From the NCBI GenBank assembly GCA_013414795.1, contig CP058732.1, positions 546,501 to 610,500 of the forward strand: a DNA stretch of 64,000 bases, written 5' to 3'. Positions 60,470-64,000 of the stretch are shown here, piece by piece; within the stretch, counting starts at the first letter, position 1; each line of letters starts with the position of its first letter. A model generated the notes under the pieces. The model was not told the DNA's origin. It did no database searches and saw only the letters and a list, made by a program, of their open reading frames with translations. The position numbers and the translations under genes were made by a program. The DNA is from Candidatus Kapaibacterium sp. (GTDB lineage: Bacteria > Bacteroidota > Ignavibacteria > Kapaibacteriales > UBA2268).

Positions 60470-61358
60470 GATTAGAGCCTACCTATAAGGAATTGAAACT
60501 TATCTTTTTGGCTCGCACCAGTTCGCTGTTTTAAAGATTAGAGCCTACCTATAAGGAATTGAAACTGGAAAATATCTCATTCCCAAACCAATCCACAAAG
60601 AGATTAGAGCCTACCTATAAGGAATTGAAACCTTGATATAACGCTCAAAAAAGGTTCATATGTTATCAAGATTAGAGCCTACCTATAAGGAATTGAAACA
60701 AAGGTGTAAAGGGTATTGGACCAGTTTTAGCAATGGGATTAGAGCCTACCTATAAGGAATTGAAACAATTAACCAGTCGAGCAACCTTAACCCTTGCAAT
60801 CGATTAGAGCCTACCTATAAGGAATTGAAACGCATTAAGAGGGGGCAAAAGATTAGGGATTTACAAAGATTAGAGCCTACCTATAAGGAATTGAAACATT
60901 TTAAACGCACCTTTCCCCGTAATATTTTTCCAAGATTAGAGCCTACCTATAAGGAATTGAAACTGCATTCAAAGAATTTGTCTATTTCAATTCCAATACG
61001 ATTAGAGCCTACCTATAAGGAATTGAAACACAATCCAAAGAACTCGAACAATTCTTTGAAACAAGATTAGAGCCTACCTATAAGGAATTGAAACTACTTA
61101 ATCCTGCTTGCATAAAAGAGCGAACAAGACGATTAGAGCCTACCTATAAGGAATTGAAACGTATTGTCAAAGTATTCTATCTCATCGCCTTCGTTAGATT
61201 AGAGCCTACCTATAAGGAATTGAAACATAAATCGATTTGTTTGGAGCGAATAAAGTCAGCAAGATTAGAGCCTACCTATAAGGAATTGAAACATAAATCG
61301 ATTTGTTTGGAGCGAATAAAGTCAGCAAGATTAGAGCCTACCTATAAGGAATTGAAAC
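60470..61358 (+). repeat. Large array duplication, second copy
   Basis: Identical as far as can be seen to 59478-60366, in the same order and orientation. It lies in the oldest part of the array, so recombination and not acquisition explains it. Confidence 0.92.
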
Positions 61359-61462
61359 ATTCTACAAGCCCACCCTAAAAAAATGAAAATCAAAGATTAG
61401 AGCCTACCTATAAGGAATTGAAACGAGTACACACTCGAAATGAAGTCTCGGATGTTGGCTTG

Positions 61463-61491
61463 GATTGAGCCTACCTATAAGGAATTGAAAC
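61463..61491 (+). repeat. CRISPR repeat with one-base deletion
   Basis: This repeat begins GATTGAGCC, having lost one A from GATTAGAGCC, and is 29 nt long. It is one of very few decayed repeats near the distal end. Confidence 0.85.
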
Positions 61492-62395
61492 AATGCTCTA
61501 TTTGTTGACGAGGCAATCCGTCAATTCTGGATTAGAGCCTACCTATAAGGAATTGAAACCTCGAACAAAAAAGATATAAAGACTATTTAATTAATTGATT
61601 AGAGCCTACCTATAAGGAATTGAAACTTTCAATGGGAGTGTGGTTTGGGACGCAGAACAAGAGATTAGAGCCTACCTATAAGGAATTGAAACAAAGCATT
61701 AGTCGCCAAAGCAAAAATCTCGACTAGAGATTAGAGCCTACCTATAAGGAATTGAAACTATTGAAAATATTTTCTGGGTATGAGTAGCAAATTGAGATTA
61801 GAGCCTACCTATAAGGAATTGAAACTTTTATGAATGGCTGGAAATTTTACAAATATAAACAGGATTAGAGCCTACCTATAAGGAATTGAAACTGAACTTG
61901 CTCAAAGATTTGCTCTTCCAACAGCGGGATTAGAGCCTACCTATAAGGAATTGAAACACAAAATCAAGCCCGCTATTCCTAAATAAATTGCGTGATTAGA
62001 GCCTACCTATAAGGAATTGAAACTCTGATTAATAAAGGCTTTAAACTGGCGTTTCCGACGATTAGAGCCTACCTATAAGGAATTGAAACCATATCTGGTT
62101 TTCAAAGACCAGGAGCAAAGGCAAAGATTAGAGCCTACCTATAAGGAATTGAAACCCACCATAAGCGGTAAAACCATAGGAGCGTGGAGCGATTAGAGCC
62201 TACCTATAAGGAATTGAAACATCGCTTGCATTGTGGCGAAACGAAAAGCCGTCGTTCGATTAGAGCCTACCTATAAGGAATTGAAACGAATAAATATACA
62301 TAGGATTGAAATTGTCTCTGATAAGATTAGAGCCTACCTATAAGGAATTGAAACTAAAATTTCCTTTCCAATGGTCTAAATACTGTTGAGTATAC

Positions 62396-62428
62396 AAAAA
62401 ACCTCTACTTTTCGAGTAGAGGTTTTTT
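62396..62428. terminator. Bidirectional terminator at the array end
   Basis: The inverted repeat ACCTCTACT / AGTAGAGGT with a 5-nt loop has an A-run on the left and a T-run on the right, so it can stop transcription from both sides: the CRISPR transcript on the plus strand and the lipoprotein operon (stop at 62446) on the minus strand. It begins 42 bp after the last repeat. Confidence 0.88.
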
Positions 62429-62445
62429 GCTTGTTAAATTTTGTT

Positions 62446-63150
62446 TCACCACCTAAACAAATTCGGGTCGATAGGTTTGTTGATGGCAAGAGTATCGATT
62501 GTTACTCGTGCCAACAAATTTTTTCCGTTGTAAACTTCCGTCTTGAATGGGATGAAAAAGCCTTCGGTTTTGCGATAGTCGCTATATCTTGTTTCAGTTT
62601 CCAACTTTTGACCTTCGACCATTTTTTCGGTTCGAGTTCCAAGATTCAAATAAGAACTTTTATCGACAAATACATATGAAGTGGAACCATCAGGATAAGT
62701 TATCTTGAATTTATGCGCCTCTTTACCAAGAAATTTTTCTTGAGTTACCCCAGCTAGTTTTCCACCTTTTTCTGTATAGTTCATTAATTCAGACCGAAGA
62801 TAATTCAACTGGTTATCAAGATTTTGACGCATTTCGGTAATTGCTTGCGATGGTAAAGGAGTAACATTATTATCCAAAAGTGCAATTGCCGTATCTGGAA
62901 GAAGTATTGTAACAAGTTCTTGACCACCAAAATTAACTTCTGTTCTCATAGAAGAAGGACGTATAATGTAAATTTTTACGGGAAGTTCCATTCCCATTGA
63001 ATTAATGCTCATAACCATAAACACATTCTTAATCTTATCGAAATTGGCTTTTCCCCCACGCAATTCTATATTCTTTTCTATAATGCTTTCGGGAGATTCC
63101 TTGCACGCAACTAAAACCAATACTAAGAATAATAACAACACTTTTTTCAT
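62446..63150 (-). CDS. LolA-like outer-membrane lipoprotein (hypothetical)
   Basis: A 234-residue secreted lipoprotein. A lipobox LVAC at 13-16 follows a leucine/valine-rich signal, so Cys16 should be acylated. The mature part (IELRGGKANFDKIKNVFMVMSI, VKIYIIRPSSMRTEV, YPDGSTSYVFVDKSSYLNLGTRTEK, FFIPFKTEVYNGKNLLARVTIDTL) has the half-barrel pattern of LolA/LppX-like proteins that carry lipids or lipoproteins. No closer family is recognised. A GAGAGA ribosome site precedes it, and it begins 11 bp after a paralogous gene, with which it forms an operon ending at the terminator 62396-62428. Confidence 0.75.
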   Translation of the reverse strand: MKKVLLLFLVLVLVACKESPESIIEKNIELRGGKANFDKIKNVFMVMSINSMGMELPVKIYIIRPSSMRTEVNFGGQELVTILLPDTAIALLDNNVTPLPSQAITEMRQNLDNQLNYLRSELMNYTEKGGKLAGVTQEKFLGKEAHKFKITYPDGSTSYVFVDKSSYLNLGTRTEKMVEGQKLETETRYSDYRKTEGFFIPFKTEVYNGKNLLARVTIDTLAINKPIDPNLFRW

Positions 63151-63161
63151 TTTTCTCTCAA

Positions 63162-63863
63162 TTACTTTTTAAACAAACTATCGTCAACAGGTTCATTAAC
63201 CTTTATAGTAACATATTCCATTTGAAGGTTTTGACCTTGGCCAAGATTCATATTGATTAACTTTGGAAACGTCATCCCAGCAACTTGTTGGTATTCTTTG
63301 ATGTAGATGTCAATGTTCTGTTCCTGACCCATTTGCTTTTGCTTAAAAGAAACTTTGCGAAGTAGGTAAGTGTTTGGTTCAAACCAAAAATATCCTTCGG
63401 ATTCACCTTCGGTCGTATCCTTTGGAGTAATTTTCATTCGATAGCAGTTCACACCATCAATTTTTTCTCTTCCGACAATTTCGAAGTTGGTATTTTGTTC
63501 GCTGAAATCCTCATTGAAAAAATTAAATCCCTCAGCAAGACTCTGGTTTTTTAGTTGCTTTTTGGCTTCAGTAATTTGTTCTTTTGGTATGTCTGTAACC
63601 GAACCATTTTGAATTTGCCAACCACCATTTGGGGTTAAGACTACAGTGGTAGTTTGACCCATAAAAGAAGTTTCGTAACGCAGATTGTCTACTTTGATCC
63701 AGATTTTGCTTGGCATTTCCATTCCCATTATTGTCGCTTTCATTTCTTGATAAAGTGTTTTCACTTTCGACCTATCTGCAATTTGTTTCTGCTTTTGAAT
63801 GAAATTTGAAATGATTTCTTGATCCGATTGCGAATATGTTAACCCTACAAAAGAGAAAAACAA
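63162..63863 (-). CDS. LolA-like periplasmic protein (hypothetical), 5' end probably frameshifted
   Basis: The intact frame gives 233 residues from a TTG at 63863: a hydrophobic stretch ending GLTYSQ (signal-peptide end), then a LolA-like half-barrel (LYQEMKATIMGMEMPSKIWIKVDNLRYET, YRMKITPKD, YFWFEPNTYLLRKV, MTFPKLINMN). It is a paralogue of the next gene. No good ribosome site lies near 63863. Instead, GGAGG and an ATG lie at 63899-63910 in another frame; adding one A to the A6 run at 63890-63895 would join them into one frame starting MSKKIVFSISIFILFF, a textbook signal peptide. The true gene is therefore probably 63162-63901. The function is unknown. Confidence 0.7.
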   Translation of the reverse strand: MFFSFVGLTYSQSDQEIISNFIQKQKQIADRSKVKTLYQEMKATIMGMEMPSKIWIKVDNLRYETSFMGQTTTVVLTPNGGWQIQNGSVTDIPKEQITEAKKQLKNQSLAEGFNFFNEDFSEQNTNFEIVGREKIDGVNCYRMKITPKDTTEGESEGYFWFEPNTYLLRKVSFKQKQMGQEQNIDIYIKEYQQVAGMTFPKLINMNLGQGQNLQMEYVTIKVNEPVDDSLFKK

Positions 63864-63889
63864 AATAAAAATACTGATTGAAAAAACAA

Positions 63890-63895
63890 TTTTTT
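63890..63895 (-). other. A6 homopolymer frameshift site in a signal peptide
   Basis: Six A residues (minus strand) follow ATG TCT. With six, the frame ends after 18 codons at TAG; with seven it runs into the 233-residue LolA-like frame. This may be a sequencing error, a real mutation, or a slippage-controlled switch. Confidence 0.65.
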
Positions 63896-63912
63896 AGACA
63901 TAAAACCTCCAA

Positions 63913-64000
63913 TTATTTAAAATTGTTTATAAAAGAAATTTTAGTGAAAAATTCTTCGACTTCACGTTTGGTAAGTCCCATTTCGAGCATTTCTTCGAAA
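63913..64000 (-). CDS. 3' end of an unrecognised gene
   Basis: The frame is open from the window edge to a TAA at 63913-63915 and encodes the last 28 residues, FEEMLEMGLTKREVEEFF and then TKISFINNFK. It is only 12 bp from the start of the next gene, whose GGAGG ribosome site lies between them, so it is probably upstream in the same operon. The fragment is acidic and helical; too little is visible to name it. Confidence 0.6.
   Translation of the reverse strand, partial: FEEMLEMGLTKREVEEFFTKISFINNFK

Larger units (their letters stand above)
23443..62354 (+). CRISPR. Giant type I-B CRISPR array, about 588 repeats
   Basis: A 30-bp repeat beginning GATTAGAGCC and ending GGAATTGAAAC recurs without interruption over 38.9 kb. 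Forty consecutive repeats counted from 23443 to 26020 give a mean period of 66.1 bp, and twenty-one counted from 43983 to 45307 give 66.2 bp; the span divided by this period gives about 588 repeats (a few either way). Spacers are mostly 35-37 nt (range about 33-40). The cas genes and leader are at the left, so the newest spacers should be at the left and the oldest at 62354. The last 8 nt, ATTGAAAC, match the usual type I crRNA handle. Repeats are almost invariant; exceptions are listed separately. No gene or insertion sequence interrupts the array. Confidence 0.99.

Noticed and set aside
26043-61378. More than twenty open frames inside the array that encode proteins with a repeated LEPTYKELK motif, up to 138 residues (36278-36694)
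   Set aside because: The motif is the plus-strand translation of the CRISPR repeat, which has no stop in that frame. With 36-nt spacers the unit is 66 bp (22 codons), so the frame stays open by chance. Non-repeat parts show no conservation, and frames break wherever spacer length changes.
23443-62354. Self-targeting spacers against genes in this window
   Set aside because: By eye I found no spacer matching the flanking genes. A full search of all spacers against the genome is needed, so no claim is made either way.

Overview
The window comes from an AT-rich, Gram-negative, probably anaerobic bacterium. The evidence is outer-membrane proteins, a lipoprotein, a DAP-type MurE, and a ferredoxin-dependent 2-oxoacid oxidoreductase. 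A promoter of the TTTG/TAnnTTTG type, an OmpA-like porin and the protein flavour suggest the Bacteroidota/Chlorobiota (Ignavibacteria-like) group. That placement is inference; no rRNA or marker search was possible.

Positions 1-12418 hold housekeeping genes, all on the minus strand. In reading order from the right they are: an outer-membrane barrel protein, asnS, trxA, a pterin dehydratase, eno and a phosphohexomutase (tightly packed, several overlapping starts and stops). A GTG-started dicarboxylate/amino-acid symporter follows, then murE, a LOG-family protein and ftsI, and finally a 2x[4Fe-4S] ferredoxin with the start of vorB, which runs off the left edge. A divergent intergenic region (12419-12521) separates these from a plus-strand OmpA-family protein that ends at a strong terminator (14524-14559).

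Positions 14689-23289 hold a complete type I-B CRISPR-Cas operon: cas6, cas8b (csh1), cas7 (csh2), cas5, cas3 (HD plus helicase), cas4, cas1, cas2. Gaps are tiny or genes overlap, and a candidate promoter lies upstream. A leader of about 150 bp leads directly into one enormous CRISPR array (23443-62354, 38.9 kb, roughly 588 repeats of 30 bp with 34-40 nt spacers), about 60% of the window. The array is almost free of repeat decay, even at the far end. It is mosaic, however: two blocks of repeats end in GAAAT instead of GAAAC, several multi-unit segments are duplicated, and one repeat is broken. Many spacers occur twice or more. Others are near-copies that differ only at codon third positions, so they record repeated sampling of the same evolving viral genes. 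A bidirectional terminator (62396-62428) closes the array.

Positions 62446-64000 return to minus-strand chromosomal genes: a LolA-like lipoprotein, a second LolA-like periplasmic protein whose signal peptide is split by an apparent one-base homopolymer frameshift, and the 3' end of an unrecognised gene.

The Cas operon and array form one system. Cas1, Cas2 and Cas4 add spacers at the leader end, Cas6 cuts the long transcript to leave an AUUGAAAC handle, Cas5/7/8b form the surveillance complex and Cas3 degrades the target. I saw no unknown gene inside the defence locus. Its novelty lies in the size, the block structure and the molecular record kept in the array.
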